This document shows positions 52,764-61,713 of a stretch of DNA of 64,000 bases, in pieces (positions within the stretch are counted from its first letter, which is position 1; each line of letters begins with the position of its first letter). This stretch comes from Methanoculleus taiwanensis. GTDB taxonomy: Archaea; Halobacteriota; Methanomicrobia; Methanomicrobiales; Methanoculleaceae. The notes beneath the pieces are model-generated. The model was not told where the DNA came from and searched no databases. It was given only the letters and a program-made list of their open reading frames with translations. The position numbers were made by a program, and so were the translations under genes. The stretch covers positions 183,889 to 247,888 of the forward strand of contig NZ_LHQS01000003.1 of assembly GCF_004102725.1 (NCBI RefSeq). The letters run 5' to 3'.

Positions 52764-53454
52764 CGACGTCGCCGACATCTATGACGACCGGTACGATCGC
52801 GATCAGGGAAGATACTACCATGCGCACATCCGCAGCCAGATAGCGTGCCACCTCCCGAACGAAGGAGTCCTGCTCGACCTCGGGTGCGGGACGGGCCTCT
52901 TCGTCCAGGAGTACGTCAGGGCCGGAGGACGGGCGGTCGGGCTCGATATCAGCCCGAAGATGGTCGAGAAGGCACAGCGGCGGTGCAGGGAGAGCGGTTT
53001 TGTCGTCGGGACGGCCGATGTCCTTCCGTTCCGCGACAACACCTTCGATGCGCTTGCAAGCCTGCTCGCCTTCAGTTACGTTCCCGACCCCGAGGGCATG
53101 CTCAAAGAGGCGTACCGCGTCCTCAAACCCGGCGGCTCGATCGCCATCTGCACGCTCGGCCACAATATCTTTACGAGCGCCGTCCCGTTCATCTACCAGG
53201 TCGGCGAGAAGGTCGGGTTAAAGAAGGTCGGCGTCGGGGATTTCGGGGAGCACTACTATAGCGAAAAAGAGATTCAGGAACTGCTCGCCGGAGCGGGGTT
53301 CGTCGACGTGGATACGAACCGGTGTTCGTTCGCCCACCTCGCCCTGCGCGGCCCGGTCTTCCGCCTTGCCCGGAGCGTGGAGCCGTTCGTCGAGGAGCAT
53401 ATCCCCTACCTCGCCTACAACGTCTGCGGGTCGGGGAGAAAACCGGAACGTTAG
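52738..53454 (+). CDS. Class I SAM-dependent methyltransferase (UbiE-like)
   Basis: About 238 residues. Motif I VLLDLGCGTGLFVQEYVR, motif II VGLDISPKMVEKAQRR, post-I VGTADVLPFRDNTFDALAS, and motif III LKPGGSIAICTLG are all clear. It has a GTG start overlapping the RfcS-like gene. The acceptor is unknown; a quinone- or small-molecule methylase is possible. Convergent with the AIR-synthase-like gene, with a 4-bp overlap. Confidence 0.85.
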   Translation: MKKVQQHYDDVADIYDDRYDRDQGRYYHAHIRSQIACHLPNEGVLLDLGCGTGLFVQEYVRAGGRAVGLDISPKMVEKAQRRCRESGFVVGTADVLPFRDNTFDALASLLAFSYVPDPEGMLKEAYRVLKPGGSIAICTLGHNIFTSAVPFIYQVGEKVGLKKVGVGDFGEHYYSEKEIQELLAGAGFVDVDTNRCSFAHLALRGPVFRLARSVEPFVEEHIPYLAYNVCGSGRKPER

Positions 53455-54788
53455 GAGCCGTACTCGGCTCGGAGCCGCTCCAGAATACGCTGTTTCTTTT
53501 CGGACGCCGCCGCTGCCGCGCGTTCGACGCCCGCCTTCATCTCCTCGAAATCGCGCTTGTCCTCGTCGACGACTTTCTTCACCGGGGTGTACGCAGACTC
53601 CCGGAAACGCGGCGTGAAGTCTGTGATCTCGCCGCCGACGGAGAGGACGGACTCCGGAGCGCCTTCTTCCACGTAGCCGACCTCTTTCATCCGGACACCG
53701 GCGGACTCCACGATCCTGATGATCTCCGCCGCCGCTTCACGGGGTGCGACGACGAGGAGGGCGTCGAGCGAGACGCCGAGGTAGTCGATCTCAAGGGCGT
53801 CGAGCATCTCGAGCACACGCGGCTCGACGAGGGTGCGGAGGTCGTCCTCGACGACGACGATCCGGCAGCCCGCGGTCTCGGCCATCTCGTAGGCGTCGCC
53901 GCGGAGCCCGCCGTTCGTGACGTCGGTCATGGCGTGGATGGCGGGGAGAATATCGCTCGCGATTAAAGCCTCGGCGGCTTTGAGGAAGTGGAGGTTGATC
54001 GTCTGCTCGACGACCTCCGGGAACCCTGAGTAGATCGCGGCGGTGGCGATGGTGCCCCCGCCCGCACCCTCGGTCATGAGGAGGACGTCGCCCGGCCGGA
54101 TCGCTTTCCGGGCGGTGAGGTGGTCGGTTACCCCGACGGCACCGACGCAGCCGGTCATCCGGTTCCCGAGCACCATATCGCCGCCTATCCGGAGCGTCGA
54201 GCCGGTGACGAGGGGGACGCCCATCGCTTCCCCGACGGCGCTGACACCTGCGGTGTAGTCGAAGATCTTCGCGACGTCACCGTCGTCGGCGACGTGGATA
54301 TCGGAGAGGAGCGCTATCGGGCGGGCTCCCATGACGTAGACGTCCCGGAGCGTCGCCCGGGTGACGTGAAACCCGGCGAGGAAGGGGAAGTCGGAGAGGC
54401 GGGAGTGCATCCCGTCGACGGTGGTGATGATGTAGGTGCCCCCCGCACTGACGGCGCCGGCGTCGTCCATCTCGTCGACGCCGACCGCCGCCGAGGTGCT
54501 GCCGATGATCCGTGCGAGCTGCCGGTGCGCGAAGAAGTCGCCGGAGCCGCGGGATCCGACGCCGAACTCTCCCATCGAGGATCCGGAGGGCTGGAACTCA
54601 AAGAGATCGCCCGTCAGCCCGGAGGAGTTCTTCACCTCGGTCAGGACGGCGCGTGCGAAGGCTTCCGCATACGCCGCAGGGACGCGGCCCTGCTTCACCT
54701 CCAGGATCTCGTCCCGCAGCAGTTTCACAATCTCATCGTCAGGGATACCGGCGGCAGCATGCCGGCGGCCAAATTCTTCGACGTCCAT
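53451..54788 (-). CDS. AIR-synthase-like protein (HypE/COG1973 type)
   Basis: About 445 residues. The first ~310 residues follow the AIR synthase/HypE/ThiL fold: GSRGSGDFFAHRQLARIIG, GGTYIITTVDGMH, GDVLLMTEGAGGGTIATAAIY, and AMTDVTNGGLRGDAYEMAE. A ~100-residue C-terminal region with a coiled end is added. Known relatives make HypE, AIR synthase or a selenophosphate synthase; this archaeal paralogue has no assigned reaction. ATG 54788 is used. Strand opposite to thiD, 92 bp away. Confidence 0.75.
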   Translation of the reverse strand: MDVEEFGRRHAAAGIPDDEIVKLLRDEILEVKQGRVPAAYAEAFARAVLTEVKNSSGLTGDLFEFQPSGSSMGEFGVGSRGSGDFFAHRQLARIIGSTSAAVGVDEMDDAGAVSAGGTYIITTVDGMHSRLSDFPFLAGFHVTRATLRDVYVMGARPIALLSDIHVADDGDVAKIFDYTAGVSAVGEAMGVPLVTGSTLRIGGDMVLGNRMTGCVGAVGVTDHLTARKAIRPGDVLLMTEGAGGGTIATAAIYSGFPEVVEQTINLHFLKAAEALIASDILPAIHAMTDVTNGGLRGDAYEMAETAGCRIVVVEDDLRTLVEPRVLEMLDALEIDYLGVSLDALLVVAPREAAAEIIRIVESAGVRMKEVGYVEEGAPESVLSVGGEITDFTPRFRESAYTPVKKVVDEDKRDFEEMKAGVERAAAAASEKKQRILERLRAEYGS

Positions 54789-54880
54789 CCCTAGAGTGGT
54801 CGGTGCGGAATACCATAAATGAGGCGGCTTATGCCCTTCGGGGTACGGGTAAAGGTTCTTGCTGTGGAGCGCCAACGAGA

Positions 54881-55696
54881 ATGAGGATGACTGAATCGCG
54901 GATGATTGCAGCCTGCAGTATCGCCGGGTCGGACTCGGGCGGTGGAGCGGGTATCCAGGCCGACCTCAAGACCTTCACGGCGATCGGGGTCTGGGGGCTG
55001 ACGGTGGTCACGGCCGTCACCGCCCAGAATACCCGCGAGGTGCGAGGGAGCTGGATGCTGCCCGCGGAGGCGGTGGCCGCCCAGATCGCAGCCGTCTGCG
55101 ACGATTTCTCGATAGGTGCGTTCAAGACGGGGATGCTCGGGACGCGGGAGATCGTGCGGACGGTGGCGGAGCGTCTCCCCGAAGGGATCCCGCTCGTCGT
55201 CGACCCGGTGATGATATCGACCTCCGGCCACCGTCTGCTCGATGAAGCGGCGGTTCTGGATCTCGCCCGGTTCCTCATTCCCCGCGCCGACGTCGTCACC
55301 CCGAATATCCCGGAGGCGGAGGCGCTGACCGGGATGGCGATACTCTCGCTCGATGATATGGCCGAAGCGGGGCGGCGGATTATCGACCTCGGCGCTGCGG
55401 CCGTGGTGGTGAAGGGCGGGCACGGTGCCGGCGACGGCGTGACCGATATGCTGGTCGACGCCGCCGGGACGGTGCGGCTTTCCGGGCGGCGGTATCCCTA
55501 TGCAGTGCACGGTTCCGGGTGCTGCTTTGCGGCGGCGCTGGCGGCCTACCTTGCCCGCGGGATGCCGTTGCGGGAGGCCTTCGCTTCTGCGCGGTCGTTC
55601 GTGGACGGGGCGATCGCGGCGGCGGCGGGAGAAAGCGGGAGCCTCCGGATCGTTAACCCCGGAGGCACTTCTTTTGCCGGGGAGCATGGCCGGTAG
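54881..55696 (+). CDS. thiD: Hydroxymethylpyrimidine/phosphomethylpyrimidine kinase (ThiD)
   Basis: About 271 residues. SIAGSDSGGGAGIQADLKTFTAIG, VVDPVMISTSGHRLL, and VKGGHGAGDGVTDML are family signatures. The anion hole reads HGSGCCFAAALAA, where GTGC is usual. It phosphorylates the HMP precursor of thiamine. ATG 54881 is the start; it follows the oppositely oriented AIR-synthase-like gene. A C-terminal ThiN domain, found in some archaea, is absent here. Confidence 0.85.
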   Translation: MRMTESRMIAACSIAGSDSGGGAGIQADLKTFTAIGVWGLTVVTAVTAQNTREVRGSWMLPAEAVAAQIAAVCDDFSIGAFKTGMLGTREIVRTVAERLPEGIPLVVDPVMISTSGHRLLDEAAVLDLARFLIPRADVVTPNIPEAEALTGMAILSLDDMAEAGRRIIDLGAAAVVVKGGHGAGDGVTDMLVDAAGTVRLSGRRYPYAVHGSGCCFAAALAAYLARGMPLREAFASARSFVDGAIAAAAGESGSLRIVNPGGTSFAGEHGR

Positions 55697-55888
55697 CGAC
55701 TCTGCGACCGCCCGAGCGGTGAAAATACGGCCGTTCTGCGTGCCGCCGGTGCGGCGCGGAGCCATATACCCATGCCCCCGCGTCACCCCAAATGTCAGAC
55801 ATATTGGCTGAAAAACGCAGAAAAGTTCAATTCTGACGAAATAGAAAAGAGAAATCTATTTAAGTAATTTCCTGCAACTACTTGGTAA

Positions 55889-56329
55889 ATGGATGAGATT
55901 GACGGTGCGATAATACGGGAGCTGCAGCTTGACGGACGGATGTCCATGGCGGAGCTCGGCGGCAAGCTCGGCATCGCGCCCTCAACGGTTTTCAAGCGGA
56001 TCGAGAAGCTCAAGAATTCGGGGACTATCGAGCGGTTCACCATCGTCATCAACCAGAAGTGCTTCGAGCATACCCTGGTCGCGTTTCTGAACGTCCGCGT
56101 CACCCCTGAGGAGAAGACGGACGTCGAGACGTTCATGGTGAACCTCCCAAGCGTTCTTGAGCTCTACGAGGTGCTCGAGCCCGGCGACTTCTTCGTCAAG
56201 GTGCGGGTGCAGAGCATCACCGAACTGAAGCGGGAGGTGCTTATTCCCCTCTCGGGACTGCCCGGCGTGAAGGATATCCAGACGATCATATCGGTCCGGA
56301 AAGTGAAGGAACAACTGCAGAACGGTTAG
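55889..56329 (+). CDS. Lrp/AsnC-family transcriptional regulator
   Basis: About 146 residues. A winged HTH (~5-55: MDEIDGAIIRELQLDGRMSMAELGGKLGIAPSTVFKRIEKL) precedes a RAM/AsnC sensor domain (~60-140: TLVAFLNVRV; DFFVKVRVQSITELKREV). It binds an amino acid or similar ligand and regulates genes as dimers or octamers. It precedes two small unknown genes in the same direction. The 192-bp gap upstream is A/T-rich and holds its promoter. Confidence 0.85.
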   Translation: MDEIDGAIIRELQLDGRMSMAELGGKLGIAPSTVFKRIEKLKNSGTIERFTIVINQKCFEHTLVAFLNVRVTPEEKTDVETFMVNLPSVLELYEVLEPGDFFVKVRVQSITELKREVLIPLSGLPGVKDIQTIISVRKVKEQLQNG

Positions 56330-56344
56330 GAGGCGGATACTGAT

Positions 56345-56623
56345 ATGGAGATCCAACAGATTCAACAGATGCTCGCGCTCGTCTCGCTCCTGATGGGCGG
56401 GCTTTTGATCGGCATCATCTACAACGCGTACCGGATCGTCAAGCAGCAGACGCTGCTCTACTTCATCTACGGACTCTTCACGCTGATCGTGGGGATAGCG
56501 TTTGCGGATATCGTGAGCATCCTGACGCCGGATGCGTTCGTCATTCTCTGGTCGACGGTCTTCTCCCGCCTGGTGGTGATCATCGGCCTCGGCGTGATGA
56601 CCTACGGCGTCCTGCGAGGCTGA
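56345..56623 (+). CDS. Small three-helix membrane protein
   Basis: About 92 residues with three predicted helices (~8-28, ~35-55, ~65-90). No motif. Located 15 bp after the Lrp regulator and 1 bp before the next gene, so probably one transcript. Unknown function. Confidence 0.65.
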   Translation: MEIQQIQQMLALVSLLMGGLLIGIIYNAYRIVKQQTLLYFIYGLFTLIVGIAFADIVSILTPDAFVILWSTVFSRLVVIIGLGVMTYGVLRG

Positions 56624-56624
56624 T

Positions 56625-57071
56625 ATGCGACCTGGAATCTCGTTTGCGAAGGACTGGCAGCTCATCAAGCTCGCCCGATCCATACGGCGGCATACGGTCT
56701 CAGGGCCGATCTTAAAGCGGCTCCTCGACCGGGCGTCGGAAGACCTCGGGCGGGATATCCGCACCCTCGCATACGAGCTCGGCACCGAGGACGGCAGCGC
56801 TCTCCGGGGTCACGCACACGACCGGATGGAGCCCGCAACCCTGATGGAGGGGATCCTCCTGATGTGGGGCGTCTCGTCCGACCTCGAGGAGACCGAGGAA
56901 GCCACCCGGCTCGTGGTGGACACGGCGAATACCGCAGCGCTCGCCGCCGCCTTTGCCGACGAGCGGATAGCGATCCCGTACCTGACCGGCTACGTCGCCG
57001 CCATCGCCCCGGACGCAATCTTCACCGAGAGCGCGGGCATACTCGTCATCAATTTTCCCGCTGCCGAATAG
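56625..57071 (+). CDS. Unknown soluble protein next to Lrp regulator
   Basis: About 148 residues, mainly helical (KLARSIRRHTVSGPILKRLLDRASEDLG; EATRLVVDTANTAALAAAF). It begins one base after the membrane protein stop and likely forms an operon with it and the Lrp gene. No family is recognised, and nothing suggests an enzyme. Confidence 0.6.
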   Translation: MRPGISFAKDWQLIKLARSIRRHTVSGPILKRLLDRASEDLGRDIRTLAYELGTEDGSALRGHAHDRMEPATLMEGILLMWGVSSDLEETEEATRLVVDTANTAALAAAFADERIAIPYLTGYVAAIAPDAIFTESAGILVINFPAAE

Positions 57072-57321
57072 CGCGCGCGCCTGTACAAACACCGCAGGAT
57101 GCCCGGAATGCCGCCCCCGGCAGGGCCTGCGGTGCCGCATTCCGGGAGGCGCGAAACATCATTTCTAGAACGATTTCATCCCCCGGAAAACAGACCATTT
57201 CCTGAGAACTCCCTTCTCCTGTCGCCAATATTTTCGGCACATTTTAATAGATCTGCAGGATATTTCACCGGAGTTCGAAAATTGGTATAAAATAATTCCG
57301 TCGGAGACGACAACACAAAAC

Positions 57322-57338
57322 ATATATATATTTTAAAA
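57322..57338 (+). promoter_or_regulatory. TATA box before pilin gene
   Basis: An A/T-only block (ATATATATATTTTAAAA, with the TATATATA core) lies ~65-78 bp before the pilin start. A TSS at ~57355 would leave a 45-nt leader with a GGTGA ribosome site at 57389-57393. Nothing else is seen in 57072-57399. Confidence 0.5.
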
Positions 57339-57399
57339 GTATTCGTTATTGTCGAGTGACCGCCCGATACCGGGCGAAAGACACATTAGGTGATAAACC

Positions 57400-57834
57400 A
57401 TGAACTTCAGAGAGAATGAAGATGCAGTCTCACCGGTCATCGGTGTGATCTTAATGGTCGCCATCACGGTGATCCTCGCTGCGGTTATCGCAGCGTTCGT
57501 GTTCGGAATGGCGGGAAGCGTGGATACCCAGAAGAATGTCGCTATCGGGGTTAAGCAGGTCGCTACAAACAACCTGCAGGTAACAGTTCAGGGCGGTCAG
57601 GACCTGCCGGAACTCCAGTATCTGAAAGTGACTATTGATGGCGGTACCGCGATCTACACTATCGACGGTCAGAGCACTTTAGAGGCCACAACTGCTGTTA
57701 AAGTAGTCACGTCATCATTAAGTGTTGGAGAAGTATTTACAGCAGCTGGGCTTTCTGACAGCAATGATCACGTTGTTGTAGTCGGTCACTTCAACGACGG
57801 TAAAGAACAGTTACTCATTGATACCAACATTTAA
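57400..57834 (+). CDS. Type IV pilin, archaeal
   Basis: About 144 residues. A class III signal peptide with VSPVIGVILMVAITVILAAVIAAFVFG (~10-40) fits archaeal PilA-type pilins with a conserved hydrophobic assembly domain. The rest is a beta-rich head, ending in VVVVGHFNDGKEQLLIDTNI, which is very similar to the end of the second pilin gene (VIVVGTFHDGTVQILLDRQI). It makes surface fibres. A strong TATA box and ribosome site precede it. Confidence 0.9.
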   Translation: MNFRENEDAVSPVIGVILMVAITVILAAVIAAFVFGMAGSVDTQKNVAIGVKQVATNNLQVTVQGGQDLPELQYLKVTIDGGTAIYTIDGQSTLEATTAVKVVTSSLSVGEVFTAAGLSDSNDHVVVVGHFNDGKEQLLIDTNI

Positions 57835-57840
57835 AACCTC

Positions 57841-57847
57841 TTTTTTT
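57841..57847 (+). terminator. Oligo-T after pilin gene
   Basis: A T7 run follows 6 bp after the pilin stop and lies directly before the next start codon (57850). It could end most pilin transcripts while letting some read into the next gene. Confidence 0.35.
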
Positions 57848-57849
57848 CC

Positions 57850-59574
57850 ATGGATACGCCAAGTAGAGAAAGCACCAAGGTTCTCCTACTTGCATTAATT
57901 CTCTCATTGTCTGTCGGCTATCCAGCACTATATCTGACCGATGAATGGATTTCCGCAAACCAACTGAACCACATCGTACACGGGAAAGATCTCCTGCATG
58001 ATTACGAGCCATATGGCGCATTGAACTATCAGGAGAGCCATGACAACCTTCTCTGTTACACCCTTGCACTCCCAGTGATGTCCTATCCGGTATACATGCT
58101 CTTTAATCTCTGGGGCGACTCATTCAGGACATTCATCATCGCTTTGTGGATGATATTGCTCTTGCTCCTGCTCTTCTTGCTCGGGCACCGGTATATTAGG
58201 GATCTCAATTACCAAGATCGCTTTCTGGCTTACGGCGGAGTCCTCGCCTTAAGCGCGGCCATATTCTTCAACATCTGCTTCTACGAGCCGTTTTCCTTTA
58301 GCCGTGGCATCCAGGCATATGACATAGGCGTCTACCCGGAGGTCGCGGCAATCGTCTTTGCCAACCACATTGCCTTTGCAGTCTGCTGCCTCGTGACCTA
58401 CCTCATCTTCCGGGAGGTCTTCGCTTCGGAGTGGTGGGGCATCTTCGGTCTCGCAACCCTGGTCGCAGGCTCGTCATACCTCTTCTGGTCGGGAAATGCC
58501 AAAGACCACATGCTGACCATTCTCTTCTTCACGATCGTCGTCTACTTCTTCATCCTCTTTCTCAAGCAGGGATCATACCTCCACCTCATCTCGTCCTTCA
58601 TCGCCGTCGGATGGGTCGCCTGGGTGCGCCCGGAGCTCGGGCTGACACTCGCCATCGGCCTCGTGCTTCTGGCACTGTTCTTTGCCTATCGACGCGGTTT
58701 CCGTGCAGCGCTCACGACGCTCGTGTGCTCCGTTGCGATTCTTTTCGGGGCATTGACGCTGCTGCTGAACAACTACGGACTGACGGGACACCCTCTCACC
58801 CTCCCATGGATGACGGTCGAGGTGGATCAGGGATTATCAGCAATGGTTAACACGCACTATACGGTTCAGAAGATCGAGATCGCGGCGAACCTGTATCACA
58901 TCTTCGTCAACCCGGTTTTTGAGAACGCTTCCGGCATCTTTCAGATCTCACCCCTCTCGTTCTTTGCCGTACTCCTCGCCGTGACGCTCGGGTATTTACT
59001 CATAACCCGCACGGCAGTTCATCTGGAACCTCTTGATCGGCGCTACATCATCACCTTCGCTGCTATCTCTGCAATCGTAATTTTCGCGTATCTCAGGTCA
59101 CTCCCCGGCCTCGGCATCAGCCCCGGAATAAATCCCGACATCAGATATCTCTCGCCGCTTTACCTCCCCCTGACGGGGCTCGGGCTGTATGCATTGAAAC
59201 TGATAGATTTTACCGAGCGGGATATTATTACGTCTTTAAAGACCCTCGGCGCCCTCGCCGTAACCGTCCTGCCGCTCGCCTATGTTATTCAACAATATCT
59301 CTGGCCTTCAAGCCTTGCGACGCAGCTGACATTTCTGATGTGGCTCTCATATTCCTTCCTCGCCGTTGCCGCCATAACGTACCTGCTCGCTCTCTCGAAG
59401 AGGCTAAAAACCGAATACGTAGCCTATGCACTTCCTATCCCACTGCTCTTCTCGCTCGTGTGGGAGAGCGTGGTCGATTTTCGCTTTGCAACGGTGGGTT
59501 GGGAAGGGTACCACTTCTGGATTCCACTGGTGCAGTATGTCTGGTATATGCAGTACCATATCTTCCCATTCTGA
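57850..59574 (+). CDS. Polytopic membrane protein, GT-C glycosyltransferase-like
   Basis: About 574 residues with about 13 hydrophobic helices. The N-terminal loop contains YLTDEWISANQ, the sort of acidic motif that follows the first helix in GT-C glycosyltransferases, and a large early loop. A C-terminal soluble domain is lacking. It may add sugars to surface proteins such as the flanking pilins, but this is inference. It lies between two pilin genes in one direction. Base use is slightly less GC-rich than in the core region. Confidence 0.55.
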   Translation: MDTPSRESTKVLLLALILSLSVGYPALYLTDEWISANQLNHIVHGKDLLHDYEPYGALNYQESHDNLLCYTLALPVMSYPVYMLFNLWGDSFRTFIIALWMILLLLLLFLLGHRYIRDLNYQDRFLAYGGVLALSAAIFFNICFYEPFSFSRGIQAYDIGVYPEVAAIVFANHIAFAVCCLVTYLIFREVFASEWWGIFGLATLVAGSSYLFWSGNAKDHMLTILFFTIVVYFFILFLKQGSYLHLISSFIAVGWVAWVRPELGLTLAIGLVLLALFFAYRRGFRAALTTLVCSVAILFGALTLLLNNYGLTGHPLTLPWMTVEVDQGLSAMVNTHYTVQKIEIAANLYHIFVNPVFENASGIFQISPLSFFAVLLAVTLGYLLITRTAVHLEPLDRRYIITFAAISAIVIFAYLRSLPGLGISPGINPDIRYLSPLYLPLTGLGLYALKLIDFTERDIITSLKTLGALAVTVLPLAYVIQQYLWPSSLATQLTFLMWLSYSFLAVAAITYLLALSKRLKTEYVAYALPIPLLFSLVWESVVDFRFATVGWEGYHFWIPLVQYVWYMQYHIFPF

Positions 59575-59660
59575 TCCGGGCATTTATTTCCTTCCTGCCG
59601 GAACAGTATTAAAAACTAAAACCAACGCCTGTATATTCAGGGGCACGAATAACACCTATC

Positions 59661-60053
59661 ATGCCACGGCCAAATGAGCGGGACAGCGCCATCTCCGAAG
59701 TGATCAGCGCCGTCCTCATGGTCGCCATCACCGTCATCATCGCGGCGATCATCGCCTCGCTCATCTTCGGCCTCGCGTGGATACCGGGGTTCGCCGCCAA
59801 TCCCGTCACCGCCGAGCGGGCGGGCTCCGCCATCACCTTCACGAACCACGGCGGCGGCGGTATCGAGGAACTCCAGGAGATCCGGTGCTGGATCAACGGG
59901 ACGACACCCGGAGTGGATCACTACGTCATCCTCGGCACCGCTCCCGGTTCCACCGCCGTCAACGCGAATGCGAGCGCGAGCGACGACTGGGTCATCGTCG
60001 TCGGCACGTTCCACGACGGAACAGTGCAGATCCTCCTCGATAGGCAGATCTGA
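59661..60053 (+). CDS. Type IV pilin, second copy
   Basis: About 130 residues. The N-terminal region AISEVISAVLMVAITVIIAAIIASLIFGLAW has the hydrophobic pilin helix, but Ala-Ile-Ser-Glu replaces the usual VSPVIG. The C-terminal head ends in VIVVGTFHDGTVQILLDRQI, matching the first pilin. It is a divergent paralogue. The gap after it, 60054-60450, has no gene. Confidence 0.8.
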   Translation: MPRPNERDSAISEVISAVLMVAITVIIAAIIASLIFGLAWIPGFAANPVTAERAGSAITFTNHGGGGIEELQEIRCWINGTTPGVDHYVILGTAPGSTAVNANASASDDWVIVVGTFHDGTVQILLDRQI

Positions 60054-60450
60054 CGCGCCGGTCTGCCGGAGACGCTTCGGCACCGAAAGCGGGGTTTGCG
60101 ACAGTTGCGACCATGTACACCTCTTTGCGACACGGCACGCGGACAGGTTCGCGAGCAGGCTCCGGAAGTACAGAATTAAAACACGCTCACCCGAAAGCGC
60201 CGGTGATCGGCACAAGATCGGGTGCACGGCCACTCCCCGGGCTATCACATCAGGAAGGACACCCTCCCGGCAGAGAGTTCCGGGACGGATGTGATCGCTC
60301 TGCAACAGGTATCCCCGCCGAAGAGAACGAAAGAACACCACAGGCCTCGTCTCGATCATCCGGATACCATAGGCACGTACGGCGCACCATCGCCAGGAAA
60401 GATTGATGGGATAGCCACCGGAATATCTCCATACAGGGGCTCTGGAAGGA
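60054..60450 (+). other. 397-bp gap without a secure gene
   Basis: Short overlapping frames only. No HicA-like sequence (GSHH motif) is found here to pair with the HicB gene that follows. Confidence 0.4.
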
Positions 60451-60678
60451 ATGAAATTCACCGTAGTTATCGAGAAAGACGAAGACGATTACTTCGTCGC
60501 GACGGTTCCGTCACTTCCGGGATGCCATACGCAGGCAAAAAGCCGCGATGAACTCTCGTCCCGGATCAGAGAGGCAATAGAGATCTACCTCGATGCGAAG
60601 GGCTGCACCGATCGCGAGGAGCTCATCGAAATGCAGATCATCGACGTTGAGACCTGCCGATCCGAAGAAAATAATTGA
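60451..60678 (+). CDS. Orphan HicB-family antitoxin-like protein
   Basis: About 75 residues. The N-terminal HicB fold KFTVVIEKDEDDYFVATVPSLPGCHTQAKSRDELSSRIREAIEIYLDA is intact, but the DNA-binding C-terminus is short. HicB normally masks a HicA RNase; no HicA gene is adjacent. It may be a solitary regulator or a relic. A GGAAGG ribosome site precedes it. Confidence 0.75.
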   Translation: MKFTVVIEKDEDDYFVATVPSLPGCHTQAKSRDELSSRIREAIEIYLDAKGCTDREELIEMQIIDVETCRSEENN

Positions 60679-60809
60679 ACGCCCCATGCTGCCGTGCCGC
60701 AGTGCGACCCGCCCACCCGCCACCAAATCATTTTTACCTCCCGCCGCCATGAACCCCACCGATACGAACCGGAGTATACGGTTCGGTCGCTTTTGGAGGT
60801 AATCGACTC

Positions 60810-61124
60810 ATGCCCGAATTTGCCAATCCCTTTGCAGGGAACAACCTTGACCGCAAACTCTCCCACGGCGAGATCCTGCGGGCGATCCGCTTCTCAATCG
60901 CCGCGGAGTACGAGGCCATCCAGCTCTACATGCAGATCGCCGACTCGACGGAGAACGAGCTCGTGAAGAAGGTGATGGTCGACGTGGCGAACGAAGAGAA
61001 GGAGCACGCCGGGGAGTTCCTGCGACTGCTGCGCGAGCTTGCGCCGGAGGAGATGGACTACTACGACCACGGCACCAAAGAAGTCGAAGAGATGATCGAA
61101 GAAGTGAAGAAAGGCGGGAAGTAA
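60810..61124 (+). CDS. Encapsulated-ferritin-like protein, copy 1
   Basis: About 104 residues. It matches the small EncFtn family: ILRAIRFSIAAEYEAIQLYMQIAD (~25-48), EKEHAGEFLRLLREL, with the Glu and His metal ligands (E in AAEYEA, E and H in NEEKEHAGEF). These oxidise and store iron, in many organisms inside encapsulin shells. The first ~18 residues (PEFANPFAGNNLDRKL) are nearly identical to those of the second copy. No encapsulin gene is seen in the window. Confidence 0.8.
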   Translation: MPEFANPFAGNNLDRKLSHGEILRAIRFSIAAEYEAIQLYMQIADSTENELVKKVMVDVANEEKEHAGEFLRLLRELAPEEMDYYDHGTKEVEEMIEEVKKGGK

Positions 61125-61135
61125 CCCACCGCCCG

Positions 61136-61141
61136 TTTTTT
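61136..61141 (+). terminator. Oligo-T after ferritin-like copy 1
   Basis: T6 follows 11 bp after the stop codon. Confidence 0.3.
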
Positions 61142-61390
61142 CAAGAGCGGCCGGAGGAAGCCCCCGGAAGCCGACACCGCACCGATCCCGGGATTCCTGC
61201 CGGTGCCGCGGCCGGTGCCTTCACGCTTCCCCCTCCGGCATGGCCGGGGATAGCAACGATACCGGTCATGCCGGAACCGGGCGGTTTCACAGCCTCGTAG
61301 ACAAATACCGACTCCCTTATATCTTCTTTCGGCGAACACCACTTCTGGTAGCCGGATATTCGGCTGCAGAGAGATCAGGAGGAGACAGAT

Positions 61391-61702
61391 ATGCCTGAAT
61401 TTGCAACACCGTTTGCCGGAAACAGCCTTGACCGTAAGCTGACGAAGGACGAACTCATCCGTGCCATCCGCTACAACATGGCGGCGGAGTTCGAGGCGAT
61501 CCAGCTCTACATGCAGCTCGCGGACGCCACCGACGACCCCCTCGCAAAAGAGGTCTTAAAGGACATCGCCGACGAGGAGAAGGTGCACGCCGGTGAGTTC
61601 TACCGCCTGCTCATGGAGCTCGACCCGAAAGAGGGCGAGTTCTACCAGAAAGGAATGAGCGAGGTCGAGGAAGAGATCGAGAAGCTGGCTTCCCGATCCT
61701 GA
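61391..61702 (+). CDS. Encapsulated-ferritin-like protein, copy 2
   Basis: About 103 residues, a paralogue of copy 1 (RAIRYNMAAEFEAIQLYMQLADATDD; DEEKVHAGEFYRLLMELDPKEGEF). The metal-ligand residues are kept. The N-terminal 18 residues are conserved, while the tail is different. The two genes each have their own gap and probably their own promoters. An upstream GGAGGAGA is a clear ribosome site. Confidence 0.8.
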   Translation: MPEFATPFAGNSLDRKLTKDELIRAIRYNMAAEFEAIQLYMQLADATDDPLAKEVLKDIADEEKVHAGEFYRLLMELDPKEGEFYQKGMSEVEEEIEKLASRS

Positions 61703-61707
61703 TCGTC

Positions 61708-61713
61708 TTTTTT
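61708..61713 (+). terminator. Oligo-T after ferritin-like copy 2
   Basis: A T6 run 5 bp after the stop codon. Confidence 0.3.

Noticed and set aside
60054-60450. HicA toxin gene upstream of HicB
   Set aside because: Short frames have no GSHH-like motif or HicA fold.
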